Positions 36,199-48,250 of a stretch of 64,000 nt of DNA are shown here, piece after piece. Source of the stretch: Thuidium tamariscinum (lineage: Eukaryota; Streptophyta; Bryopsida; Hypnales; Thuidiaceae); contig OX344751.2 in NCBI GenBank assembly GCA_947034885.2, positions 23,188,001 through 23,252,000 on the forward strand, given 5' to 3'. Both the position numbers and the translations under genes were made by a program. The notes under the pieces are model-generated. The model was not told where the DNA came from and ran no database searches. It was given only the letters and a program-made list of their open reading frames with translations. How positions within the stretch are numbered: the first letter of the stretch is position 1; each line of letters opens with the position of its first letter.

Positions 36199-36777
36199 CT
36201 TCAGGGTTAATGCGAGAGAGAAACCCATTCGAGGGTGGAATGACATTAAAATAAAAGGCGCCCGAGGGCAGTACACGCCAAAAAGGCAGAGGGGCGAGGA
36301 ATCCAGAAACGCCAAAACAGGCCGGGGACAAGGAAAAGGAACCAAACACCACACGGCAGGAGGGAGCCCAAAAGGGCGAGCGAACACCAAAGGCAAGGAG
36401 AGAGCCACAAGAAAGGGAGCGCCACCCAAAGGCAGGGCCGACCAAGACCAAAGAAGAACCAAAGGCCTAAATAACTACTCACTATCAAGATTATCATAAA
36501 TAGAATTGAAGGTATCTTGCAAATCAATATCAATAATCTGAAGGTCAGGGTCGTCGAGATCCTGCCTGGTGTTGTCGCTGGAGAAGAGGTGTCTCTCGCC
36601 GTTCCGATCGATGTCCTGCAAAATCTGACGCAGGATAAGGTTGGCTTGCTGTGAAGCCATTCGTCGTTGCTCCTGAGGGTCTAAGGGAAAGCGGCTTAGT
36701 AAGTTCCCTGTTGGGGGATCTGGGTCCTCCGCCGACCAGTCGATCTTCAGGGTTAATGCGTCTCTACAATGCTTCAT
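36199..36777 (-). mobile_element. retroelement-like fragment between 17-bp direct repeats
   Basis: TCTTCAGGGTTAATGCG occurs near 36,200 and again near 36,747. Between them, a minus-strand frame (36,777-36,475, 100 codons) reads as an acidic, Asp/Gln-rich protein tail, followed on the minus strand by ~270 bp rich in CTTTGG-like motifs that stay free of stops in several frames. A coding end plus a long low-complexity 3' region suggests a truncated retroelement, but no integrase, protease or reverse-transcriptase motif is visible. Confidence 0.4.
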
Positions 36778-37558
36778 CAGACTGACTTATCACAAGAAGT
36801 GCGAGCAGGCAGAATGCCAAGTTTACCACTCGAGGCTTGGTGCTCTTGATAGTACCCTTTACCCATCATCACGCACGATTTATTACTCTTGATGGTGAGC
36901 CCTTCTCCTTTGCCATGTCTGTCGATCGTGACAATTCAGGGAAGCCTTATGAGGCGTACGTACCACGCGCGATCAACAACTTTCAGTACTAGAACTAGAA
37001 GCAAATCGTTATGATCTTACCATGCAATAAGCACACGGTTAGCAGCGGGTGCTTCACATTTACAAAATCAGAAGAGTCTTGTCTCCTAGCCAATTTCAGT
37101 TCACAATCAGGCCTATTCAGTGATGCCTCTTGTCATCAAATCCTGAGGACGAAGCCCGCAATTGTTCAGATTCTGTGATTCAACAGGGATTTGCATTCGG
37201 AGTCTGGGACTGAGTTGAGGTAACAACCGGATAATGCAAGAACACTGTGGAGGTGGCTGGATCTCCCCTCGTCGTGAAGATCCTCCAAGTGACTAAAAAC
37301 CGGTCACCGCTCACTTGCACTTGAGAAAGTCACTGTACAGAATTCGGGGTCAACCTGGAACAGGCATGCCCAGTCCTGAACTACACTGGTGCAATGGCGA
37401 GTGCTCCAGAACCTCCGGCTGGTTTCCCGTTCGAATTGAGCTCCTCCACGGCATACTCGAAAATTAAATTCGTACTGTAGCGCAATAGCGATTAACGCTG
37501 TACCGTTGTGGTGAGCATCGTATGGGGAATTGGTGAGCAGCTAGCATGTGGACTTTAA

Positions 37559-38340
37559 TTGCAGATCACACTAGCGCCTCATCCTCAGGATCGGAAGGAG
37601 GTTCTGCATGAAGGTCAATGCCAATGGAGAGGACGTCTTGCCGAAGCGGGTGCATTGCAAGCCCAGTTCTCGACTCAAGTGCTTTGGTCGCGTCCCCTTC
37701 TCGAATGCGTGTATGAAGGTCTGCTATTCCCTCTAGACATGTTAAGAAGCATGCCGAACATGACAGTACTTTGGCTTTATCAGAATTTGCTCACAGCATC
37801 TTCTCTGGTAGGGTGCAAAAGGCTAGTTGAAATCATATGCTTTCCATAATGGCTTCAGTGGTGACTTGGGAGGCCTAGCAAATCTAAGGGGCAGCTTGAA
37901 GTAGCTTGACATTGGGATCTACAATTTTGGTGGAGAGATTCTAGCTTGTTAGGAAATCTAACACTTTTTACAACATTCAACTTTGGTTCAAATAATCTCA
38001 TTAGATAAATTCCACCAATTTTGAGAACCTTGCTACTTCTCACATCATTCTAGTATTTGAATGAGTTTAAATCATTTAAGTGGGCCAATTCCTTATGCCA
38101 ATTTTGAATTGCTATCTCACCATTATCTCTAACAAAACTATATCAACTTTATCATCTCACTAGTAAAATTCCATATGATCTTGAGAGGAATACTTTACTT
38201 AAGTGGGTGGACTTGGGGCACAACGTTTTTGAAGGTCCTATACCTTTGTATCTTTGTTTGGAAAACAATGTGTCGTTGCAATTCCTTGGATTATACAAAA
38301 ATAGATCGATTGGTACAATTCTTGATATATATGACCACAC
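37559..38340 (+). pseudogene. leucine-rich-repeat receptor-like pseudogene
   Basis: Pieces of LRR sequence appear in succession on the plus strand in shifting frames: MLRSMPNMTVLWLYQNLLTA near 37,737, GCKRLVEI near 37,815, NGFSGDLGGLANL near 37,850, then WVDLGHNVFEGPIPLYL near 38,200-38,250 and VSLQFLGLYKN after it. These fit the plant extracellular LRR pattern LxxLxLxxNxFxGxIP. Multiple stops and frame changes separate them, and no transmembrane or kinase part follows, so the locus is a decayed fragment. Confidence 0.75.
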
Positions 38341-38699
38341 TATGAGGATTTCTATATCCTATTTGACAAAATTCTACCAATTGCTTTGTTAGTGGAAATA
38401 TGTTGATTCGGTTAGTTATTTGACAAAATTTTATTAACTTTTTGTCACTTTTAGAAGAATTTTTGTCAACTTCCATTCTTTTATACCTTCCATTGTCATT
38501 GGGCCCATTGCCATGCTAACATAAATCCTAATTAGTAATAACCAAAGTGTTCTCTTTTAAAAAAAATAAAAAATAATGAAAATTAAAATTGCTTTAAATT
38601 TGAACTTTCAAATATTGAACAAAAAAGTTAAAGATATAATAAAATTCATCCACTATGTTACATTGTTCCATGAGCCATTTATTTTTTGGGGGTTAAAAT

Positions 38700-39085
38700 G
38701 AAGAAGAGAAGCTCTCTATATACTCATAGTGTGATAGGAGGTAGAACAATCTAATTTTAGAGAAGGGTTGGAAAGAATATGTTTTTGGACAATTTAAAAC
38801 TTCTTCTCTGATATTTATCTATAACTTTTTATTGAAGGCTTAAAATGTCAAATGTATTTTTGCAGACAAAACTTGGTTTGATTTCCCACCTTTTCTTAGT
38901 TCAAAGTTTTTGTAAAAAGATATTTTACTATACCTAAATGAGGTCTAAAATTTCAGTTTTAACACAATTCCTATTTCAATTTTAACTATGAGCGGTTGAG
39001 CTTTTACAACTTCTAAACTACATATCCCACATAGGTTGTTCTATCTCCTACCACCCCATCTATATATGGAGAGCTTTTCTTCTCT
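38700..39085. mobile_element. short TIR element, AGAAGAGAAGCTCTC ends
   Basis: AGAAGAGAAGCTCTCTATAT and GATAGGAGGTAGAACAA on the left mirror TTGTTCTATCTCCTACC and GGAGAGCTTTTCTTCTCT on the right, terminal inverted repeats of ~50 bp with a few mismatches. The body is ~385 bp and non-coding. A related, less complete copy is at 15.62-16.03 kb. Confidence 0.7.
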
Positions 39086-39507
39086 ATAGACAATTCAAGT
39101 TAATATATTGATGCCAAATGGTTAAAGATAACTTAGGATAGATAATCAATTGACTCTTTGAATTTCTAGCAAATTAACTATCTTTACAATCATTTGTTTC
39201 TCTTCATGTCATCTATAAATAGTTGTTGTCTTGAAAATGGAAGGGGATTCAAATTTCAATTAAGAATTTGACAACAAGTTGACAAAAAATTGACAAGTTC
39301 TTACAAATTGACATTTTTTTATAGTGGTTTATCTTTGTAGCAAAGTACTACCAAGTCATAGATGCAAAACAAGAGACTATATTCTGCAATTCATTCCCTT
39401 GTTGAGTAATATGAGGTAAAGAATGCAAATCCTAGTTGCGGTTTTCATAAAGTTTTGCTCTTTAGATTGGAGGTATTGTTAAACTCATTGGAATTTAATT
39501 CCCTTGG

Positions 39508-39523
39508 TTTGGTATCAGAGTCT
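39508..39523 (+). other. possible retrotransposon primer-binding site
   Basis: TTTGGTATCAGAGTC resembles the initiator-tRNA-Met primer-binding sequence TGGTATCAGAGC used by many plant LTR retrotransposons. No gag or pol coding remains downstream and no LTR pair was identified, so this would be a degraded relic. Confidence 0.3.
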
Positions 39524-39896
39524 GTTTTGTTCATTGATAGATCCATGTCTACTAAAGCAATAGTTCAAACTTAGAATGACACCTCTTAATTACTCCTAGT
39601 TATCCTTAGTTTGTTCATCTTCATTTCCAGTTGTTTTCATGATAATTCATGTTATCGTTGAGTATTATAGGCATTGCATCATATTTAAAGTACCCTTTAT
39701 AACAATTTGGCAATTACTTGTTTTAAAATCAAGTTATAGAACTAAAGAAAATGGTGGCATACTGAGCATAAGAGCTTATTGGTTGCCTAGTTTATAGATA
39801 TTTTCCTAGTCCCTCCATTATATTCAAGGGTGGGAAGGTGGGAAGGTGGGAGTTTGTAATTTTTTCTTAGGATATAATCTAATGAACTCTAGAATT

Positions 39897-40322
39897 GACA
39901 TAGTAGAGAGACCCATTACTAACTGGTGCCCCATTGGCAATCAATAGGGTACCATATTTCCAACCAAAGTTGAAATGGATTTCCATTTTCTCCTTGGAGT
40001 GCGTGTTTCTATACTTTTCAAGGTTTGAACCAATAAGCTCATGATACATAAGTAAGTAAGAAAATAGAAAGCAATGAGCGGAGAAGTAGTTCTTGAATGA
40101 TGTAAATTGGATGACTCTAGATGTTGGTCATCAATCAAGCCCAACTTTTGTTTTTCAAAATTCATAGCAATTTCAATTCAAGTGACAAAATTTCCATTTC
40201 TTTTGCAATCTCCATAATTTTTGTCTAAACACCTCTAAAAATATCTACTTTGCCTTGCACTACCCTAGATCATGTCCACATGTGCTTATTTGATTAGTTA
40301 TGGGTCTTTCTATAATAGAAGA
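39897..40322 (+). mobile_element. AGAGGTACCTAT-type element, copy 2
   Basis: A same-orientation relative of 24.61-25.03 kb with decayed ends (ATAGTAGAGAGACCCATTAC / GTTATGGGTCTTTCTATAAT). Body landmarks CAAGGTTTGAACC, GGATGACTCTAGATGTTGGT and TTTGCCTTGCACTACCCTAG are shared. Non-coding. Confidence 0.65.
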
Positions 40323-42399
40323 AGGGTTATTTTTCCACATGAGATAATTTACAATCTTGACTTGGTTCTACTTTTAAAAAGGAAAAATATCATAGTATAT
40401 TCAAACATTATTCAAACAAAATATACAACTTCAAACTCATAAAGTATGTGCTTTTGTATCTAAATTGCTTGTATTAGCTAAACATGTGATACTACATTGG
40501 ATTTTTTTCATGTTGAATGATTTTGATTCTTTTTTATTACAGAAGGCATTTGTTGGTGTTGGCAATTTTGAAGGTTGAATCAAACCTACACTAAATAGGG
40601 ATATCAAGGGAGTTTCAAAAAATTAAGGGACTTATTGTGAAAAATTGTAGATGTTTGAAACATGATATACAATCCCCAGCCACTTCAATAATTATTGATG
40701 TACAACAAAGGTAGATATTTATATAGTGTAGGATGTCAATTAATTAGTATAGGTCTCCTTAAAATCCCTATGTAGTATAAAGATAATTTACAAAATGGTA
40801 AAAAATTCATGTCATACAACCTATGACATGGGGCAAAAGAAAGATTAGATGGGTTTAGAGGAGGTGAAATAAGAAGTCATTACATTTTTTTCCAAGCCAT
40901 GGAAAAATTGTTTCAGGATTGTTTCCTACATTGCAAATAAGCTATAAACTAGTGTATTGTTGATCAAAATTCTTAAATAATTAAAAAAATAATAATATTC
41001 ATTAAATAATCATCAAATAATCAAATAATAATCATAAATATTTTTAAAATATTATTTAAGATGGAAATCTCTTAACTGCATTAGATTTTTGATGTAGCAA
41101 AGTTCTACTAGACAAAGTTTTTTTTTTCTTTTAAAAATGATAATTTTTATCATGATACTATCCTATTACATACAATTCAGGTCTTGCAATTTGTAGATTT
41201 TTTATTTTTTATTTTTTTAAGTAAATTTTGGTTCCTGTTATTTGCTACCTAGGAACTTGAACCCTCTCCATGGCCTCAAAAATCATGTACATTAGTCTTT
41301 TAAGAACAAGTATTAAGATCATTATTCTTAACACCTACTACAATTATTGTTGTTTTTGTTATTGGCTATTAAGAGGAAAAAAAACTCTATTTTGATAATA
41401 TATTCTTCTTTTAGTAGGGCCATACCTTTAAAATGGCCTCTATTGCCTCAAGGTCCAAAATTGACCTTAGTAATAGTTTCAAATGAAAAGTTTCACTTGA
41501 TAACACTAACTAATATTTTTTTACTTGTATTTCTGAAGTAAGCATGTCCAAAATGATCTTTAATTATAAAATTCTCAAATCTCACATTTTAATCTTCAAT
41601 GAATATAATCATTGTAATTGAAGATGTCTAAAACTTAAACATCAAAATCTAATGTCAATTTATAATAGACCTATCATTAGCACTTGAAAATTAGGAAATT
41701 AATCCAATTTATATGATACCTAAATATTCCATAATAAATTCTATTAGAATTCCATTTATTTGCTGACATTGTTTGATGTAAATAAATCTTGTCATGTAAT
41801 AGGAAAATTGCTTAGTTGTAATTAGTAGTGATCATAAATGTGTACTCCTTTGTATATCATTATGTTATGATGTAGTCCAATGCTTCAAATGGAGTTGCCT
41901 TTTTTTTAAATTTTACACCATCTTTTCATCTATATGCAAATTGTATATATAGATATTGGGGTTCTTTTGCATTGTTGTTGTTTATAATTTACTTCAACCT
42001 TTCAAAGAAATTGTGTAGAACAAAGAGTTTGTTTGGAGGTTGGCCATTCATTTTAATGGTTAAAGAATTGGGGTTGAAGAGGGATCAATATTGTCATTTC
42101 TGCTATGTTCAATCAAGAAAACAAATTTTTTTTTTTTTTTAAAATCTAGTTGTAAAATATTGTATTGTTTACTTATTTGAGATTATATAGTAAAGAAATG
42201 AATGAAGTTTGAAAACATAGATTCAAAGATATTTGCAATCAAAGTTTGAAAAACAAGTTTTTTTTGAACTCTATCTTGCTTGCAGTTTTAGATGGCTTCA
42301 ACTACCATTTGTAAATTTTTTTTGCACTATAGACCTTAAATTCAAATATTTTGTATTGAAAAATTGAGCTGAGAGTCTAGGAAAAAAACTTCAAAAACT
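40323..42399. other. AT-rich intergenic DNA, nothing recognised
   Basis: No gene or well-defined repeat was recognised. An extremely A/T-rich tract with AATAAT-like text lies near 40.98-41.06 kb, and a long T run near 42.13 kb. Confidence 0.5.
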
Positions 42400-42990
42400 T
42401 TCTTAAATCCCATTCCTTAAAAAATTGTTAAGTAGAAGTAGGTCTAAGATTGAAAAAGAACTAAATTGTCAATAACTTTAGGTTTGGATTGAATCACAAC
42501 AAATTAATCTCAATGTTGAGGTTGTCCCAACAAGCAAGTTTTACCATGTCCAACACTTTTTTGTTAAACAATTCTAAAAATTGTATTTTGGAATGAACCT
42601 TATGAGTTTTATTTTTTTTAAATGCTCAAATTGCCCCCCAAACTAGGTTTTTCATAACTTTCACATCACTAATCCAAATAAAATTAATCAAAGCTTCACA
42701 TGTAGACAAAAATATAATCTATAAGAGAAAAATAAAATTGAAATTTACTTTCTAATTCTTGTGGAATTTTTTTGTAACCAATAAGATGTAAGTTATGTTA
42801 ATTAAAGATGGCATAATTTTTGCACTCAAGCACTAACTAAAATAAAAATTGTATTCCTATAGAGCTAATAATTTTTTCTATCTTGTGAAAAAATTTCAAA
42901 AAATTTTGGTAAAAATTGAGGTCATAGTCACAGGAACTTGCCAAAAATCCATTTTGTCTTCTAAGAGAACAATGGTCATTTAGGAGTTAA
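42400..42990 (-). mobile_element. TTAACCCC-family element, partial
   Basis: The right end ATTTAGGAGTTAA resembles the CTTTAGGGGTTAA terminus, and the interior has the family's CCCCCCAAACTAGG, CATAACTTTCACATCA and TTGTTAAACAATTC-like segments. The left end is not defined. Non-coding. Confidence 0.4.
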
Positions 42991-44205
42991 ACACAACAAA
43001 GTATATATGCCAAATATATTGAAGGATTTCAAATGAAAAATTGAAGCTTGGTCCCATGTATTGTACACAATATCTTGCTTGGATAATGTGTACCTTTCAA
43101 AGTTCACTCCTAATGTAGAAATAATAGATATTCTTGTACATATTATAAAGTTATACTATACTATCAATAAAATTTATTATTCTCACTTACAATGTTATTT
43201 ATCCCATCACCTAACTTACTTTGCTTTTCATTTTTATTAGTTGACAAATGGTGTTTGTATTGACAATTAGTATTTATGTAGAATACTAATCTAGTGCAAG
43301 TTGAACTATCTTATTACTAATTTTGTTTTTTTTGTTAGGAATTCAATTGGCAACTAATGTTCATATTGACATTTAGTGTTGGTAACATTAGTGATGTTGT
43401 TAACTCTTAGTATGAAAGATTTTAAATTTTTAGTTGGTGACAAGTGTAAAGCTTGTCCTTGAGGTACATATAAAGTTACTACACCTAATTTCAACCAATT
43501 TCTATGATCAACCCCTACATCTTTTTGCTAAAAATGTATAGCTTTTATTTAATGAGAAGCTAATTCAATTCTCAATATGTCTAATATAAGAATTTAAAAA
43601 ATTCATAAGTAACTTATATGATGTTAAAGAAATTCTAGAATCTTTTTATGAGACTCTCAACTAGATACATCAAAAACTAAAATAATTTAACAATAGGAAC
43701 CATACTCTAATTTTTACTCATGATTGTAGGTGCAATTAAGGTAAAACAACACATTGCAATTTGAAGACCCTATGGTTGGCACCTAGGGAACAATTCCATT
43801 ATGGGGGGTTTTACACCCCATTATTAGTTTTTTTACACCCCATTACTGATTTGTCAATAATGAGGTTTTGGCCACAACCACTATGTCCTACCTAATAGTA
43901 ATAGAATGATTGCTAACCTCATCAGGACCTTCTAATTTTTAGTAATGGAGTGTAATTTCATTGTAGGAAGTGACTTTATTAGGCCTTCCACATTAGAAAT
44001 TATTGTGATTGCTTTAAGTGTGTAGGATGAGCATTATGGATATAAATTTTATTTAAGTTTTGGAATAATCTAAATACTTCTCTAGGCCATGATAGACTGA
44101 AGACATCAAAAATTCATAGTAAATTCATACTTTGTTAAAAAAATATAATTTCAATTGCTCTCACTATTTCTCACACTTATCTCTATGTGAGAATTTTGAA
44201 AAAAA
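42991..44205. other. AT-rich intergenic DNA
   Basis: Nothing gene-like was seen. Around 43.79-43.86 kb the segment TTTACACCCCATTA is repeated twice in tandem beside an ATTATGGGG motif. Confidence 0.45.
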
Positions 44206-44341
44206 ATGATTCAGCAATGGCATGAGTGCAAATTCCTAATTCTGACGAACGGACTGTTTTACGTTACCTTGGCAATTGGAAATGGCGACGGAAAAACAAA
44301 ATTGGACGGAAAGGAACGTACCGGAAGAAGTCGTGAGCCCC

Positions 44342-44350
44342 AAACCCTAA
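44342..44350 (+). promoter_or_regulatory. telo-box (AAACCCTAA) before copy 2 of the small gene
   Basis: AAACCCTAA after GAGCCCC, as before copy 1. A probable leader exon follows, ending CTCCAG|GTACGT with the donor at 44,464. Confidence 0.6.
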
Positions 44351-45186
44351 AGCTAACATTCGATTGCGCTCGTCATCGCACTCCCCCACTCTGCTTCTCC
44401 ATTGCGCTTCGTCTCCCGTCCTGTCAGTTGTCGGTCGATCTGTTTGTGGCCTTGGAGCTCCAGGTACGTTACTCACATTCTTTCCTGGATCCCCGTCGTG
44501 TCTGTTTCGTGCAGTCTTTGGTGGGGCTTCGTGGCATTCTGTGGTGATCCAACTCCAATTTCCCGTCTTCGTATGTTTCTGGCAGCGGGCTTTCACGCCC
44601 GTGTGGTCTCTTCTCTCTGTTCGGTGTTTTTGACGAGTTGCGGAATCCGTGAATTGTCAGCCAAGGTTGGATTGCATCGATTGATTGTATGATTGCCCCT
44701 GGTTAGGGCAGTTCCTAGGCGCACGGGCGAATTCGTTCATCAGGGTTTGGAGGAAGTTGAACGAGACATTGTGAAGCTTGCCGGTCTCCATGGATTTGGC
44801 CTTGTGTCCTCTGGTTGCAGAAGCTGTGGAATACATTTCTTGAATGTGCGTTACAAGAATTCAATTGGTTGCATGTATGGTTTGTTATTTGCTGGTTTAG
44901 CAATCGGATCGTTCCGGTGGTGCTGTTCGTGTACGCTGGAGTTACGCCCTGTTCGTTTGATTGATTTGAATATTTCCGACGGGATGGAACGGTGCTGGGA
45001 GTGCGATCACGGGTGTGCTGTGTTTCGGGGAGCATGTTTTAGGTCACGCGTGTAGGGTTCTGCTTGGCATTGCATATTTGGCGTGGATTTCATGACTGAC
45101 TTGTTGCTTTTGTTGGGTGTAGTGAGCTCAGCGCGGCTGGAAGTGGCAATCAGCGAGTGTGAGCGGCAGAGTTAGAAGAGACGAAG

Positions 45187-46341
45187 ATGGCAATGATGCA
45201 GAAGCTGGGAGCGACCGGCAGGCTGCTTCGCAGCTCCCCATCCCAGCTGACGAGGTCTCGCGGTTTCGCAGGTAAATAGCCAAGCCATTCGCTCAATGTT
45301 TTCCTGTTTACGTTGGATTTCTGCATGTGGGAGCTAGTATGAACAAGTGGAGAACCAGGCTGCGGGCAGCACTGATGCTACAAGCGTGTATCTTGGCAGC
45401 ATGACAGACGGGCTTGAAATGGTGGCGGATTTTTGGTCAGGGAGTGGCAGGAGAATTGTGATGACTAGTGATTTAGAGTTGGTGTTCGGGTTCTTTGATT
45501 CTGCGCTTGTGTTGAGATTGAGTGATTTTAGGTGTGAGGTAGGTCTGGAGAGCTAGGAGCTTTACGTGAGTGTCGCGGGGTGTTTTCTGAAAGACCTTTG
45601 CAACAGATCATGGGATGTGAGCAGACCCTGAATGGATTATTTCCGATCACTTGCAGTGGATGGTAGGATGGCAGGAAGGAAGTTAGAGTGTCTCCGTGTG
45701 ATCCTGTTCGGATATGTGCCATCCTGAGGTTCGGTTTGGGGGAGTTTGGTCCTTGTCACACAAGGTTTGGTCCTCTTAACGGATGACTAGGTCATGAGGA
45801 TTTTGAAGTAGTCGTGGACCTGTTGGTGTGCCTGGCTAACATGTTGCATGGTTGTTGTGGAGCAGCTGATGCGCACGGACCGGCAAGGATCCCCATGTGG
45901 GCGGACCCAATGAGCCCCTCGAAATGGAAGGAAGAGCACGTAAGCTACGGTTCCCTGTCCTTGTCGCGGTTGGTTTGTGCTTGTGGGACCAGTGGGCGTT
46001 GGGTTCAGCACTGAGCAAGTTGAAGCATGCATGGCGGTGTTGTGGGAGTATAAGTTTTTAGTAGTGCCACGTCGGGCCAGGGTTCACAGGGTGCTAGTTC
46101 CTGGAGATTCTGCTCGATATGTAGTGCAAGACTTAGGTATGGGCAGTTCCGAAAGTAGTGTTGGTGATGTGAACTGACAGTGCATTTTCTCCAGTTCGTG
46201 TTTGTTTCCCTAGCAGGATGGGGAGCTCTTTTCTACGGTGGGTACAAGTTCTTCACCAGCGGCTCGAAGGGTGCCCCGGGCAAAGCCGTAGCTGAACCTC
46301 AACCAGAAGGGACGGAGAAAGTGAAAGTAGAGAAGCATTGA
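45187..46341 (+). CDS. small plant mitochondrial-type single-span membrane protein, copy 2
   Basis: Exons are 45187-45271, 45866-45939 and 46195-46341, with the same lengths (85, 74 and 147 nt) and phases as copy 1, giving 101 residues. Differences from copy 1 are one residue near the presequence end (LTRSRGF instead of LTSSRGF) and several in the C-terminal tail (KAVAEPQPEGTEKV instead of KGGAEPCPEGMERV). Presequence-like N terminus, SPSKWKEEH block and single membrane span are unchanged, so both copies look functional. Intron 1 has about 66 bp (around 45,738-45,803) absent from copy 1. The leader intron acceptor probably lies near 45,129. Identity is as uncertain as for copy 1. Confidence 0.8.
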
Positions 46342-48250
46342 GGACAGGCATTTGTAATAATGTAGTGTAAAAGTTGCCAATGTCGCGATCCATTGCTTGC
46401 GTACTCGGAGTTAAGGAGGCATGGAAGGCGTCTTAGGAGTTTGTGATTCAGGATGGATGGCCTTCATTGAATTGGTATGAGTGCCTCAAGGGTTATCTTA
46501 CGTATTGCAGTGTGAATTTGAAAAGCGGCACTGCGAGCGATGGTTGTTTCTTGTTTGGATCGGTTTTAGTGGTTTTGCACTGCGGACTGTCTCGTGAACC
46601 GCAGCGATATTCACCATTATTGCAACCCTGTGCGAGAGTAGAATGAAGCAATTGTTTTACGAGGTTTATCACGACTCCTAATGATTCCATCGTTATCTCC
46701 CAGACTTGCATGTTTGTCAAGAGTATGCGTTGGAGTTGTAGCTGTTGTGGTGCGTAATTTTGTGTCAGTGAGATGTGAGTGTCTGCTCTCTTCGCTTCTT
46801 AGTCTTTATGGTCTGTTTTTTCTGCTTCGTATTTTCTTCTGCTTCTGTGGTGTTTATGTGATGAAATTTATTCTCTGGGTTCCTTCAGATGAGCAGTGAT
46901 GGGGTAAATCTTTGATTCTTATCCTGTAAGATTTTTTCGAATTTTGTCTTATTGTTTCCTCTGGTGGCACAGATACGTTTATGCTGTCACAGTTTAAACC
47001 TGTCCACATAAAGTTCTCTTTGAGAGTGTATGTTTTTAGCGTCATTGTTATAACTCTTGTCCAAGTGCACTGTCGTTCCATCTTCTGTAGATGATTGGAA
47101 CTTTGGGTGAAAGTGAGTGGAACTTTACGCCTAGAGAATGGGAGCGACCGCCTGAGCTTGCGATTAGTTGCAGGTGGCATTTCTTGGCACCAATGCTTGC
47201 TATGGAGCGGCGGAGAGCGCAGTTTCTCGAGCTTTTTTTGGCTCTGTTTGAGCTTGATGTTGACTAAAATGGTTTTGCACTGACGTTCTATTCGGTGCTG
47301 GAGACGAAAGTTGGGAAGGCTTCGGTACAGGATTGGTGCGTAGATTTGTGGTGGTGATGTCGTTGCTGTTTGCCAGGAGTGCACGGAAGCTTGTGGAGGG
47401 AGTTCATTTTCAAGTGGGATTGAGCATGATGCAGCATATCTGAGCGTGTCTTGTTACAAGCGCGACCACAGGTTTGATAAAAGTTCAAATTTTTGTGACA
47501 GCAGTTGAACAGTGCGAACTTCAGTTGGAGTTTTTTAAAGACAAATTCATGATAGGGTGTCACTTTTCTGATTCAGAAGTAAATTTCACATCATTCAACA
47601 ATGGGGAGGAAAATTCAGCTGTTACTAGCACTTTACGCAAGGTGATACCGGGCAGATATGGCGTGAGAATTTTGTTGCTGCGGAGGTATTCTCTGATTCG
47701 GCAATATAAAACTCGAGAGGTACAAGAAAACATTTCTGGAGGATTAAGATCAAGCTATCACTGGTTTGCGACTTGTAGACTTACAGTTGAGGATTTTGCT
47801 ACCTTGAGCATATGTTAAGATCGAAGCGGTAACTGTGGTAATGTTTTTCCAATGCTCCAAGTACTGCAGCAAGAAGAGGTACGTCATGGTGGGGAAGATA
47901 TGAAAAGCCTGAGTTTCAGAAGAAAGTCGAAGCAAAACTTTCAATCCTCGAAGGCACAGCCTAACATGTACAATACTTTCATTGAGTGTATATCGTATGT
48001 TTGCCATGACTATTCGTGTGTTGGCGTTGTTGTGTGCATTTTCTTGATTTTAGTCCCGTAACCTCAGAACGGCACTCCTGCACATGTTGCGGAGTGTGAA
48101 TGCGTCACAAAAAGGATTCTTGATCGTGTATGATCTGAAACTAAAGAACGATATGTCAAAGTCATCAAGAGACGGGAGAGTCTAGATGAATGCCAGCTCC
48201 GCAGACGTGGCTTCTGAAGTCGAGAGCAAATTCTTCAATGGAAATGGACT
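46342..48250. other. 3' flank of copy 2 and GC-intermediate intergenic DNA
   Basis: The composition stays richer in G+C than the AT-rich blocks. Several overlapping frames exist on both strands (longest 46,854-47,384 minus and 47,474-47,818 plus), but none has a recognisable domain. A 58-codon plus-strand frame is listed separately. Confidence 0.4.
47091..47267 (+). CDS. small open frame of 58 codons, doubtful
   Basis: ATG at 47,091 directly follows TTCTGTAG, and the frame to TAA at 47,267 has mixed, protein-like composition (GESEWNFTPREWERPPELA, then MERRRAQFLELFLALFELD). I recognise no family. It could be an exon start, a relic, or chance in GC-richer DNA. Confidence 0.2.
   Translation: MIGTLGESEWNFTPREWERPPELAISCRWHFLAPMLAMERRRAQFLELFLALFELDVD

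Noticed and set aside
36246..36533. 95-codon hydrophobic minus-strand frame suggesting a membrane protein
   Set aside because: Produced by CTTTGG-rich low-complexity DNA that is open in several frames; the hydrophobicity is a composition effect.
38700..39523. Intact LTR retrotransposon ending at the primer-binding-like site
   Set aside because: The upstream block is a self-contained inverted-repeat element, no LTR pair was found, and there is no gag/pol coding sequence after the site.
46854..47384. 176-codon minus-strand frame
   Set aside because: No recognisable domain, Thr/Ser/Lys-rich low-information composition, and overlap with other equally unsupported frames.
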